Shown here: in pieces, positions 15,720-23,075 of the stretch
How the letters are laid out: every line of letters starts with the position of its first letter
How positions within the stretch are numbered: the stretch's first letter is position 1
Source of the DNA: Methyloversatilis discipulorum
Lineage (GTDB): Bacteria; Pseudomonadota; Gammaproteobacteria; Burkholderiales; Rhodocyclaceae
Direction: 5' to 3'
DNA: 64,000 bases
Assembly (NCBI RefSeq): GCF_018780585.1
Contig: NZ_JADMJL010000019.1
Span: forward strand, 62,001-126,000
Translations under genes and position numbers: made by a program
The notes under the pieces: generated by a model
What the model saw: the letters and a program-made list of their open reading frames with translations, nothing else
Database searches by the model: none
Told to the model about the DNA's origin: nothing

Positions 15720-16718
15720 ATGCGACCCGTATTCAAGGCGCTGGCCGGTGTGCTGGCGTCGATGACGCTGGCTGGTGGCGCGCAGGCCAATATCGAATTC
15801 GTGTTCGATTACAGCCGTGACGGCAACGGCGTCATGACGAACGAAATGAAGGCGCTGCTCGAACAGGCGGCCGGCACGATCGAGGCGAGCATTTCCGACC
15901 AGCTGAGTGCGATCGCGCCGCAGGGCGACTTCGCGCCCAGCATCTTCTTCACGCCGCCGGACACCGGCACGTCGTCGCCGGCGGTCAACACCATCGGCGC
16001 CAACCAGATCTATGTCTACGTCGGTGGTCGATCGGCGCTCGGCGCGCCGCACCTGGCGCTCAGCGGCGCCGTGCGCAACGCGACGCGGCCGGCTTCGGTG
16101 CCGGCGAACGATCCCGCCTTCCTTGCCTACCGCGACGAACTGCGCAGCCGCGGCCAACCTGGCGCCATCGCCTCGACGCCGACCGACTATTCGCCCTGGG
16201 GCGGCTCGCTCGCCTTCGACAGCGAAGCCAGCTTCTACGTCGACGACGACATCTCGACGCTGGAGTCCTTCGAGGGCCAGTACGACTTCTACACCGTCGC
16301 GCTGCGCGGTCTGCTCGGCATCCTGGGTTACGGCGTCGGCGGTGCGGGCACCCCGGTGGCGTCCTACCACGCCAATGTCGACAGCGAGAACCTCACCTTC
16401 GTCGGCGCCAACGCACTGGCCGAGTACGGCGAGGGCGTGCCGGTGTACTACCGTTACGATGAGGAAAACGATCAGGAAATCATCGACGAGCGCTTCCTCG
16501 ACGACAGCGTGGTCAGCACCGTCAATGGCGTGGCGCAGACCGCGCTGATGACGCAAACGCTGAATACCGGCGAGCGCCGCGCGCTTACTGCGCTCGATTA
16601 CGCCATCCTGCGCGACATCGGCTGGCAGGCTGCACCGGTTCCGGAACCGGCTGAGTACGCGATGTTCCTCGCCGGGCTTGGCGTGCTGGCAGCGGTAGCG
16701 CGCAGGCGCAGGGCCTGA
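15720..16718 (+). CDS. PEP-CTERM protein, degenerate metzincin-like (pseudoprotease B)
   Basis: 332 residues. ATG 15720 lies six bases after AGGAGG (15708-15713); an in-frame ATG at 15714 abuts the ribosome binding site and is less likely. Signal peptide about 1-23. Mature N-terminus NIEFVFDYSRD matches the gene at 9295. The middle, PWGGSLAFDSEASFY then FYTVALRGLLGILGYG (about residues 190-205), corresponds to the HExxHxxGxxH zinc-site region of metzincin-like PEP-CTERM proteins, but the His and Glu residues are replaced. FVGANALAEYGEGVPV and GERRALTALDYAILRDIGW are kept. The tail VPEPAEYAMFLAGLGVL plus RRRR is a PEP-CTERM signal. Probably a binding or structural protein rather than an enzyme. 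Confidence 0.82.
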   Translation: MRPVFKALAGVLASMTLAGGAQANIEFVFDYSRDGNGVMTNEMKALLEQAAGTIEASISDQLSAIAPQGDFAPSIFFTPPDTGTSSPAVNTIGANQIYVYVGGRSALGAPHLALSGAVRNATRPASVPANDPAFLAYRDELRSRGQPGAIASTPTDYSPWGGSLAFDSEASFYVDDDISTLESFEGQYDFYTVALRGLLGILGYGVGGAGTPVASYHANVDSENLTFVGANALAEYGEGVPVYYRYDEENDQEIIDERFLDDSVVSTVNGVAQTALMTQTLNTGERRALTALDYAILRDIGWQAAPVPEPAEYAMFLAGLGVLAAVARRRRA

Positions 16719-16735
16719 GATACCCGCCGGAATGA

Positions 16736-16765
16736 AAATGGCCTGCTTGCGCAGGCCATTTTTTT
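16736..16765. terminator. Strong bidirectional terminator
   Basis: 11-bp perfect stem AAATGGCCTGC/GCAGGCCATTT (16736-16746 and 16751-16761), loop TTGC, then TTTT on the plus strand and an A-rich flank giving U residues on the minus strand. It lies between convergent pseudoprotease B and lytic transglycosylase genes. Confidence 0.9.
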
Positions 16766-16785
16766 GTCCGCAAGCGGTCGGCTAT

Positions 16786-17385
16786 CTACTGCAGCGAGCG
16801 GTAGTTGTGCATCACCTGCGGCACGTAGCGCTGCGTTTCGGCGTAGGGTGGAATGCGCCCGCCGTACTTCTGCACCGCGCCCTCGCCAGCGTTGTAGGCG
16901 GCCAGCGCCAGTTCGAGCTGGCCGTCGAAACGGGCCAGCAGGTCGCGCAGGTAGAGCGCGCCACCCAGCACGTTCTGGTCAGGGTCGAAGCGGTCGGCCA
17001 CGCCATAGCGGCGGGCGGTGGCCGGCATCAGCTGCATCAGGCCGGCCGCGCCCTTGGGTGATACCGCCCGCGGGTTGTAGGCCGATTCGGCGCGGATGAC
17101 CGCGTGCAGCAGGCTGGCGTCGACGCCAGCAACGCGTGCGGCGCGCTCGATGCGCGGCGCGTGCTGCTGGGCCGACGGATGCTCGGCGCGCGCCGCCGCT
17201 GCCACCGGCGCGGCCGCTGTGTCGCGCTCGCCGCGCAGCAGCAGCTCGAAGCCTTCACCGCCCGGCGCGTCGGTCAGCACCAGCGCGCCGTCGGCGTCCT
17301 CCTTCACATAGACGTCGGCCTGCGCTGCAGCGGCCCACAGCAGCGCGAGCAGCAGGAAAACGGAGCGGGCGGTCGTTGAAGTCAT
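16786..17385 (-). CDS. Secreted lytic transglycosylase (SLT domain)
   Basis: 199 residues. ATG 17385 opens directly into a signal peptide (MTSTTARSVFLLLALLWAAAAQA); upstream in-frame starts add a non-signal leader. A short DUF4124-like strand region (VYVKEDADGALVLTDAPGG) precedes a C-terminal SLT domain (about 85-195) with catalytic Glu in HAVIRAESAYNP, then SPKGAAGLMQLMPATA and ALAAYNAGEGAVQKYGG. It cleaves peptidoglycan glycan strands in the periplasm. It is divergent from the secretion operon (163-bp shared promoter region), suggesting it opens the wall for that machine; this link is inferred. Confidence 0.9.
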   Translation of the reverse strand: MTSTTARSVFLLLALLWAAAAQADVYVKEDADGALVLTDAPGGEGFELLLRGERDTAAAPVAAAARAEHPSAQQHAPRIERAARVAGVDASLLHAVIRAESAYNPRAVSPKGAAGLMQLMPATARRYGVADRFDPDQNVLGGALYLRDLLARFDGQLELALAAYNAGEGAVQKYGGRIPPYAETQRYVPQVMHNYRSLQ

Positions 17386-17487
17386 CTGCAGGAAATACGC
17401 GGGCGATAAAGTTGCGGGTATTGCAAGCATGCTGCGGAATGTTTTCAGCGATATTGAAATAAAGCGGAAAGCATCGGCCCTGTTTGC

Positions 17488-17517
17488 TTGATGCGGTCGA
17501 TGCACGGCGACTAGACT
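17488..17517 (+). promoter_or_regulatory. Sigma-70-type promoter of the secretion operon
   Basis: TTGATG (17488-17493), 18-bp spacer, TAGACT (17512-17517). Start of transcription near 17524 would leave a short leader before the gspG ATG at 17549 and makes the earlier ATG at 17528 unlikely. Confidence 0.5.
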
Positions 17518-17548
17518 CGGTACGATCATGACACGTCACATTACGGCT

Positions 17549-17962
17549 ATGAACCGGATTTCTCAACGCGGCTTTACCCTGCTTGAACTGCTGGTGGTGA
17601 TGGTCATCATCGGCCTGCTGGCCGGATACGTCGGCCCGCGCTTCTTCAGCCAGATCGGCAAGTCCGAGGTCAAGGCGGCGCGTGCGCAGATCGATGCGCT
17701 GGAAAAGGCGCTCGACCAGTTCCGGCTGGACAACGGGCGCTACCCGACCACCGAGGAGGGCCTGAAGGCACTGGTCGAGCGTCCGTCGACGACCAGCAAG
17801 TGGTCGGGCCCCTATCTGAAGAAGGCGGTTCCGCTCGACCCGTGGGAACGCCCCTATATATATAAGGCACCTGGCGAACACGGTGAGTACGATCTGAGCT
17901 CGCTGGGCAAGGACGGCCAGGCAGGCGGCACCGAAGAAGCCGCCGACATCACGAACTGGTGA
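17549..17962 (+). CDS. gspG: Type II secretion major pseudopilin GspG
   Basis: 137 residues with a class III signal: short basic leader, Gly8 and then FTLLELLVVMVIIGLLAGYV, where prepilin peptidase should cut before Phe9 and Glu+5 is kept. The C-terminal domain has the GspG signature DPWERPYIYKAPGEHGEYDL and YPTTEEGLKALV. It would polymerise into the periplasmic pseudopilus. Start ATG 17549 was preferred over 17528 from leader length and promoter position. It is the first gene of the operon gspG-F-E-(PilMNOP-like)-D. No other pseudopilin gene (H, I, J, K) is in this locus. Confidence 0.93.
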   Translation: MNRISQRGFTLLELLVVMVIIGLLAGYVGPRFFSQIGKSEVKAARAQIDALEKALDQFRLDNGRYPTTEEGLKALVERPSTTSKWSGPYLKKAVPLDPWERPYIYKAPGEHGEYDLSSLGKDGQAGGTEEAADITNW

Positions 17963-17963
17963 C

Positions 17964-19142
17964 ATGCTTTTCCGCATTCGCGCACTCGACGTCACCAATC
18001 GCATCACGCAGCTGCAGGTCGAAGCGTCCGACGAAGCGTCGGCACGCGCACAGGTTCAGGCCGACGGCCTGACCGTGCTGTCGGCGGCGCGTGCGCACAC
18101 GCTGTCCTTCAACCGGCAGCGCTTTCCGGTGCTGCTGTTCTGTCAGGAGCTGCTGGCGCTGCTGCGTTCGGGCCTGTCGCTGGTCGAAGGTCTCGAGGTG
18201 ATGGCCGAGAAGGAGGGCCGCACACTGTCGCGCACCGTGCTGACCGCGTTGATCGACGCGCTGCGCCAGGGCAAGACGCTGTCGATGGCGATGTCCGCCC
18301 AGACCGCCATCTTTCCCGATCTGCTGGTGGCGATGATCCGTGCGTCCGAGCGCACCAGCGACCTCGATCAGGCGCTCGAACGCTATGTCGCCTACAGCGA
18401 ACAGCTCGACAGCCTGCGCGGCAAGCTGGTCGCGGCGGCCACCTATCCGGTCATCCTGCTGGTGGTGGGCATGCTGGTGGTGCTTTTCCTGCTGGTGTTC
18501 GTGGTGCCGGAGTTCTCCAAAGTGTATGAAGATATTTCCACCGAACTGCCGCTGGCGTCGCAGTGGCTGCTCGCGTGGGGCCATTTCGTCAAGGCGAATT
18601 CGGCTTCGTTGGGGCTGGGCCTGCTCGTGGTGGTGATCGGCATCGCCTGGACGGTGCGTCAGCCGGCGTTCCGGCAGGGGCTGATGGCCCAGTTCGAGCG
18701 CGTGCCCGGCATCGGCAGCCGGATGCGGGTGTTCCGGCTGGCGCGCTTCTTCCGCACGGTGGGCATGCTGCTGCGCGGCGGCATTCCGGTCGTGCAGTCG
18801 CTCGAACTGGTGCGCGAACTGCTGCCGCTGCCGATGCAGCAGAGCCTGACGCGCGCATTGCTGTCGATACGCGAGGGCCGTGCCGCGTCGGACGCCTTCA
18901 CCGAGGTCGGTCTGAGCACCGCGGTGGCGTCGCGCATGCTGCGCGTCGGTGAGCGCGCCGGCAATCTGGGCGACATGATGGAACGCATCGCAGCCTTCCA
19001 CGACGAGGAAATGACGCGCTGGCTCGACCGCGCGACCCGGCTGTTCGGCCCCTTGCTGATGCTGGTGATCGGTCTGGCCATTGGCGGCGTCGTGGTGCTG
19101 ATGTACCTGCCCATCTTCCAGCTGGCGGAGAGCCTGCAATGA
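17964..19142 (+). CDS. gspF: Type II secretion inner membrane platform protein GspF
   Basis: 392 residues with the repeated T2SSF domain (FCQELLALLRSGLSLVEGLE and FFRTVGMLLRGGIPVVQSLEL) and three membrane helices at about 170-190, 220-235 and 370-390. It forms the inner membrane platform working with the GspE ATPase. It starts one base after the gspG stop and overlaps gspE by 4 nt, indicating coupled translation. Confidence 0.94.
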   Translation: MLFRIRALDVTNRITQLQVEASDEASARAQVQADGLTVLSAARAHTLSFNRQRFPVLLFCQELLALLRSGLSLVEGLEVMAEKEGRTLSRTVLTALIDALRQGKTLSMAMSAQTAIFPDLLVAMIRASERTSDLDQALERYVAYSEQLDSLRGKLVAAATYPVILLVVGMLVVLFLLVFVVPEFSKVYEDISTELPLASQWLLAWGHFVKANSASLGLGLLVVVIGIAWTVRQPAFRQGLMAQFERVPGIGSRMRVFRLARFFRTVGMLLRGGIPVVQSLELVRELLPLPMQQSLTRALLSIREGRAASDAFTEVGLSTAVASRMLRVGERAGNLGDMMERIAAFHDEEMTRWLDRATRLFGPLLMLVIGLAIGGVVVLMYLPIFQLAESLQ

Positions 19143-20824
19143 GCGCGCTGCCCGCCAACGCGGTGCCGTCGCCGATTACAGGCGATCTGCTGACGCGCGC
19201 CCGCGTGCAGGCCGGGCGCGGCTCGGTCATGCAGGCCCTGATCGATCTGTCCGGCAGCACGCCTGACGACATGTGCGCCCGGGTCGCCGCCCAGCTCGGG
19301 CTGCGTCCGATGCACAGCGCTGACCTCAACGCGCTGACGATGACGCTGGGCGGCATCCGCTTTTCCGAGGCGCTGGCGCGCTCCGTGGTCGTGGCCACCG
19401 ACGAGACGGGGGCACGCGTCGCCGTGGTCGCCGACCCCTACGACGCTGCGCTGCAGGACTGGCTGGCGGTTACGCTGCACGACAGCTTCGAGCTGCGCGT
19501 CGCCACGCGCGACGACATCACCGCCGCGCTGGCGCGGTTCGAGGAGAGCCAGCGTGCCTCAGCCGGGCTTCTGGACGAAGGCGAGCAGGTCAGCAGCAGT
19601 TCGGCCGAAGTGCTGTCGCTGGCGCGTATCGCCGACGACGCCAGTCCGGTCGTGCGGGTGGTCAATTCGACACTGTACGACGCGCTGAAGCAGGGCGCGT
19701 CCGACATCCACCTCGAATCCGTGCCGGCCGGCATGCAGGTGAAGTACCGGGTCGATGGCGTGATGGTGCGCGTCGGTCAGATCGCCGGCGCCGACACCGC
19801 CGAACAGGTCATTTCCCGCATCAAGGTACTCGCAGAACTGGACATCGCCGAGCGGCGCGTGCCGCAGGACGGCCGCTTCAAGGTGGCCTACGCCGGTCGT
19901 GACATCGATCTGCGGGTGTCCATCATGCCCAGCGTGCATGGCGAGGACGCGGTGCTGCGGGTGCTCGACAAGGAGCACCTGACCGAAGAACTGAAGGCGC
20001 TGACGCTGGAAAGCCTGGGCTTCGACGACATTGCGCGCGCTGCGCTGCGCAAGCTGGCGGCCGAACCTTACGGCATGCTGCTGGTGACCGGCCCGACCGG
20101 CTCCGGCAAGACCACCACGCTGTACGCGACCATCGGCGAGATCAACCACGGCCTGGACAAGATCATCACCATCGAGGACCCGGTCGAGTACCAGTTGCCC
20201 GGTGTGCTGCAGATTCCGGTGAACGAGAAAAAGGGACTCACCTTCGCGCGCGGCCTGCGCTCGGTGCTGCGGCACGACCCGGACAAGATCATGGTGGGCG
20301 AGATCCGCGACGGCGAAACCGCCGAGATCGCGGTGCAGGCAGCGCTGACCGGTCACCTGGTGCTGACCACGGTGCACGCCAACAACGTGTTCGACGTGAT
20401 CGGCCGCTTCCTGCACATGGGCGTGGACCCCTACAACTTGGTATCCGCCCTGAACGGCATCGTCGCCCAGCGACTGCTGCGGCTGAACTGTCGCCACTGC
20501 GCGGCTCCGCAGGTGCCGGAAGCGGCGCAGCTGGAGGAATCCGGCCTGGCTGGTCTGATCGGCGCGGGCGGCTACGACTTCCGCGCCGGCACCGGTTGCG
20601 GCCATTGCCGGGGCACCGGCTACAAGGGCCGGCGAGCGATCGCCGAACTGCTGGTGCTGGACGACGAGCTGCGCGAGCTCATCGTTACCCGCGCCCCGAT
20701 GCGACAACTGAAGGAGGCCGCGCGCGCGCGCGGCACGCGCACCCTGCGCGAAGCCGGTCTGGCCCTGGTGGCCAGCGGCGAAACCAGTCTGGCGGAATTG
20801 AACCGTGTCACTTTTGTCGTCTGA
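19139..20824 (+). CDS. gspE: Type II secretion ATPase GspE
   Basis: 561 residues. N-terminal GspE/MshEN-type region, then the AAA ATPase: Walker A GPTGSGKTTTLYA (about 319), Asp box ITIEDPVEYQLPGVLQIPV, Walker B-like DKIMVGEIRDGETA, His box LVLTTVHANN. A zinc-binding C-terminal region has CxxC pairs (NCRHCAAP and CGHCRGTGYKGRR). It hydrolyses ATP at the inner face of the membrane to drive pseudopilus assembly. It overlaps gspF by 4 nt and the next gene by 20 nt. Confidence 0.95.
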   Translation: MSALPANAVPSPITGDLLTRARVQAGRGSVMQALIDLSGSTPDDMCARVAAQLGLRPMHSADLNALTMTLGGIRFSEALARSVVVATDETGARVAVVADPYDAALQDWLAVTLHDSFELRVATRDDITAALARFEESQRASAGLLDEGEQVSSSSAEVLSLARIADDASPVVRVVNSTLYDALKQGASDIHLESVPAGMQVKYRVDGVMVRVGQIAGADTAEQVISRIKVLAELDIAERRVPQDGRFKVAYAGRDIDLRVSIMPSVHGEDAVLRVLDKEHLTEELKALTLESLGFDDIARAALRKLAAEPYGMLLVTGPTGSGKTTTLYATIGEINHGLDKIITIEDPVEYQLPGVLQIPVNEKKGLTFARGLRSVLRHDPDKIMVGEIRDGETAEIAVQAALTGHLVLTTVHANNVFDVIGRFLHMGVDPYNLVSALNGIVAQRLLRLNCRHCAAPQVPEAAQLEESGLAGLIGAGGYDFRAGTGCGHCRGTGYKGRRAIAELLVLDDELRELIVTRAPMRQLKEAARARGTRTLREAGLALVASGETSLAELNRVTFVV

Positions 20825-21497
20825 GGCGCTGACGCTCGAAGTCGGTCCGCACGGCGTATCGCTCGGCCGGCACGGCGTGGCGCAGATGCTGTCGCTGGAC
20901 AATCTGGCCGCCTCGCTCGACGCCTTGCCGGCCGAGGCGACGCCGCGTCGCGCTGCGCTGCAGGTGACGGTGGACAATGCCTGGGCGCGCTGGCAGGTGA
21001 TCGAGGTGCCGCCGGGCGTCGTCGGCCACGACGAGCAGCATGCGCTGGTGCGTGCCCGCATGATCGAGGTGTTCGGTAGCGCAGCCCAGGGCTGGGTGTT
21101 CAGCTGGGATGCACGGCCGGCGGCCAGCGTGCTCGCCTGCGCACTCGATGCCGCGCTGGTGCAGCGCCTGCAGGCCTGGTGTGCCGCGCGTAGCGTGAAG
21201 CTGAAGAGCATGCAGCCGGCCTGGCTGCGCGCCTACGCCGGGCTGCGCGGTGACGCAGCGACCGGCGGATTCGCCCAGTTGCGCCATGGCTGGCTGTGCA
21301 TGGGCCTGTGGGCCGGTGGTCGTTGGCTGCACGTGCGCGGCGAGGCACTGGCCGATCCGGCCGCTATCGGCGCCGTGCTCGAGCGCCGGCTCAGCCTGTT
21401 CGACGGCGAACTGTCGGGCGGCCAGCTCTTCCTGCACGGCTCGCCGTCAGTGACCCTGCCGCGTGGCTGGCGCTGCGTGGCCGGAGGTGGCGCATGA
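20805..21497 (+). CDS. GspL/PilM-like assembly protein, cytoplasmic part
   Basis: 230 residues, GTG start inside the 3' end of gspE. The sequence opens LTLEVGPHGVSLGRHG and continues with VDNAWARWQVIEVPPGV, typical of the actin-like cytoplasmic domain of PilM or the N-terminus of GspL, but it lacks a membrane helix. Together with the next gene it corresponds to a split GspL (PilM plus PilN arrangement). It would couple GspE to the inner membrane ring. The family call rests on position and weak motifs rather than strong similarity. Confidence 0.65.
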   Translation: MSLLSSEALTLEVGPHGVSLGRHGVAQMLSLDNLAASLDALPAEATPRRAALQVTVDNAWARWQVIEVPPGVVGHDEQHALVRARMIEVFGSAAQGWVFSWDARPAASVLACALDAALVQRLQAWCAARSVKLKSMQPAWLRAYAGLRGDAATGGFAQLRHGWLCMGLWAGGRWLHVRGEALADPAAIGAVLERRLSLFDGELSGGQLFLHGSPSVTLPRGWRCVAGGGA

Positions 21498-22042
21498 GCA
21501 GGCGCCCGGCCGTTCCCGAAATCGATTTCGTCGCCCGTCGGCGTGCGCCCGGCTGGCTGGGCTGGCTGGCCCTCGCGCTCGGTTGCGCCGCGGCCGCCTT
21601 CGCTGCCGAGCGCTACGACACGCTGGGGGGGCTGGTCGAGGCGCAGCGCGCCGACAACCGTCGCGCCGCGCGCGCCGCCGAACAGGCGCGCGTACTGGCG
21701 CGACGCGACCAGGAGGACGCCGGTCTGCGCGCCCGACTGGACGTCGCACGCACGCTGTCGCTGCAGATGGCACGTGACTGGCAGCCACTGTTCGCCGACC
21801 TCGAAGCCCTCGCCGGACAGCACGCCGACGTCGCGCTGCTGTCGGTCGAACCGGACGCCGCGCGCGGACTGCTGCGCGTGACCGGCGAGGCGAAGGATCT
21901 GAATGCGCTGTTCGCCTACGCCGAATCCTTCGCCGACGCCTCGTCGCTGGCGGCGCCGCGCATCGAGGTGTTTGAATTCAAGCAGCGCGAGGGGGTGCAG
22001 GTGGTCGCCTTTTCGCTGCGTCTGAACTGGAGGCGCGCATGA
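21494..22042 (+). CDS. PilN/GspL-C-like inner membrane assembly protein
   Basis: 182 residues; ATG overlaps the preceding stop (ATGA). A short basic cytoplasmic start (EIDFVARRRAPG), one membrane helix (about 20-38) and then a coiled coil (LVEAQRADNRRAARAAEQARVL) leading to a ferredoxin-like periplasmic domain, with the PilN-type segment VALLSVEPDAARGLLRVTGEAKDL. It should pair with the GspM/PilO-like protein that follows. Longer in-frame starts from 21296 lie inside the previous gene and are shadows. Confidence 0.68.
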   Translation: MSRRPAVPEIDFVARRRAPGWLGWLALALGCAAAAFAAERYDTLGGLVEAQRADNRRAARAAEQARVLARRDQEDAGLRARLDVARTLSLQMARDWQPLFADLEALAGQHADVALLSVEPDAARGLLRVTGEAKDLNALFAYAESFADASSLAAPRIEVFEFKQREGVQVVAFSLRLNWRRA

Positions 22043-22575
22043 AGCGGCTGCAGGCACATCTGGCTTACGCGCTGGCGCGCGCGGGCTGGGCGGGCGCCGT
22101 CGGCGTCGCGCTGCTGGCGTTCGCGCTGGCCATCCACTTCGGCGCGGCAGCGCCTCTGCAGGCCGAACTGGACACGCTCGAAGCCGAACACGAGGCGCTG
22201 GCCGAGCGGGTGGCGCAGGGCGTCAAGGTCGAATCGCCGCGCGAACAGCTGGCGCGTTTTGACGCGGCGCTGGTCGAGCGCAAGCGCCTGCCGTCGCTGC
22301 TGGCCGATCTGTCGAAGACGGCGACCGCCGGCAAGCTGGCGCTGGCGCGCGTCGAAAGCCGCGAGTCGCAGCCGCTCGGTTCGGGCTATGCGCGCCAGGA
22401 ATACGTGTTCCCGCTGCGCGGCAGTTACCCGGCGCTGCGCGCCTGGCTGGCCGACATCCAGCGTCTGTCGCCAGCGGTGCTGGTGGACGATGTAGTGCTG
22501 CGCCGCGAAGACATCGCGCGCGATACGGTCGACGCCACGGTGCGCGTGTCGATCCTGATGAAGGACGCTTCATGA
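22039..22575 (+). CDS. PilO/GspM-like inner membrane assembly protein
   Basis: 178 residues; 4-nt overlaps on both sides. One N-terminal membrane helix (about 19-36), a coiled coil (AELDTLEAEHEALAERVAQ), then a periplasmic domain including PLRGSYPALRAWLADIQRLSP, the segment typical of PilO and GspM. It would dimerise with the PilN-like protein and link the platform to the periplasmic ring. Confidence 0.7.
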   Translation: MKRLQAHLAYALARAGWAGAVGVALLAFALAIHFGAAAPLQAELDTLEAEHEALAERVAQGVKVESPREQLARFDAALVERKRLPSLLADLSKTATAGKLALARVESRESQPLGSGYARQEYVFPLRGSYPALRAWLADIQRLSPAVLVDDVVLRREDIARDTVDATVRVSILMKDAS

Positions 22576-23075
22576 GCCGCGGCCTCGTCATTGCGTTGAT
22601 CACAACGCTGATTGCAGTGTGGTACGCGGCCGGCATCGAGGACGATGCAGGCGACGCGGCCGGCCTGGTCGCGGAACCGCGCACCTCGCGCAGCACGGCG
22701 GTGGCGACTGCCCGCACGTCGGCGGTGGAGCAGGGGAACACGATCGCTGCGCTGCCGGTGCGGGCGGCAGCCGAGGTCGGGCATGACCTGTTCGCCGCGC
22801 ACAGTTTCCTGCCGCCGCCTCCCAAGGTGAGCGTGCAGGCCGGACCGCCACCGGCACCGGTCGCGCCACCCTTGCCCTTCCGTTACCAGGGCCGGATGAC
22901 CGAAGGTACGTCCACCGTCGTCTTCCTCGCCCAGGGGGAGCGCATGCTTGTCGCGCGCCAGGGCGATTTGCTGAACAACCAGTACCGCGTCGAATCGGTG
23001 AGCGCCAACGCCGTCACCTTCATGTTCGAGCCGCTAAAGCAGCGGCAGACCTTGTCCATCGGAAACGCCAAATGA
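22572..23075 (+). CDS. PilP/GspC-like periplasmic linker
   Basis: 167 residues. N-terminal membrane anchor (about 4-20), a low-complexity linker, a Pro-rich stretch (LPPPPKVSVQAGPPPAPVAPPL), then a small beta domain PFRYQGRMTEGTSTVVFLAQGERMLVARQGDLLNNQYRV (in part), the HR-like domain that contacts the secretin. Position between the PilO-like gene and gspD fits GspC or PilP. Overlaps gspD by 4 nt. Confidence 0.65.
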   Translation: MSRGLVIALITTLIAVWYAAGIEDDAGDAAGLVAEPRTSRSTAVATARTSAVEQGNTIAALPVRAAAEVGHDLFAAHSFLPPPPKVSVQAGPPPAPVAPPLPFRYQGRMTEGTSTVVFLAQGERMLVARQGDLLNNQYRVESVSANAVTFMFEPLKQRQTLSIGNAK

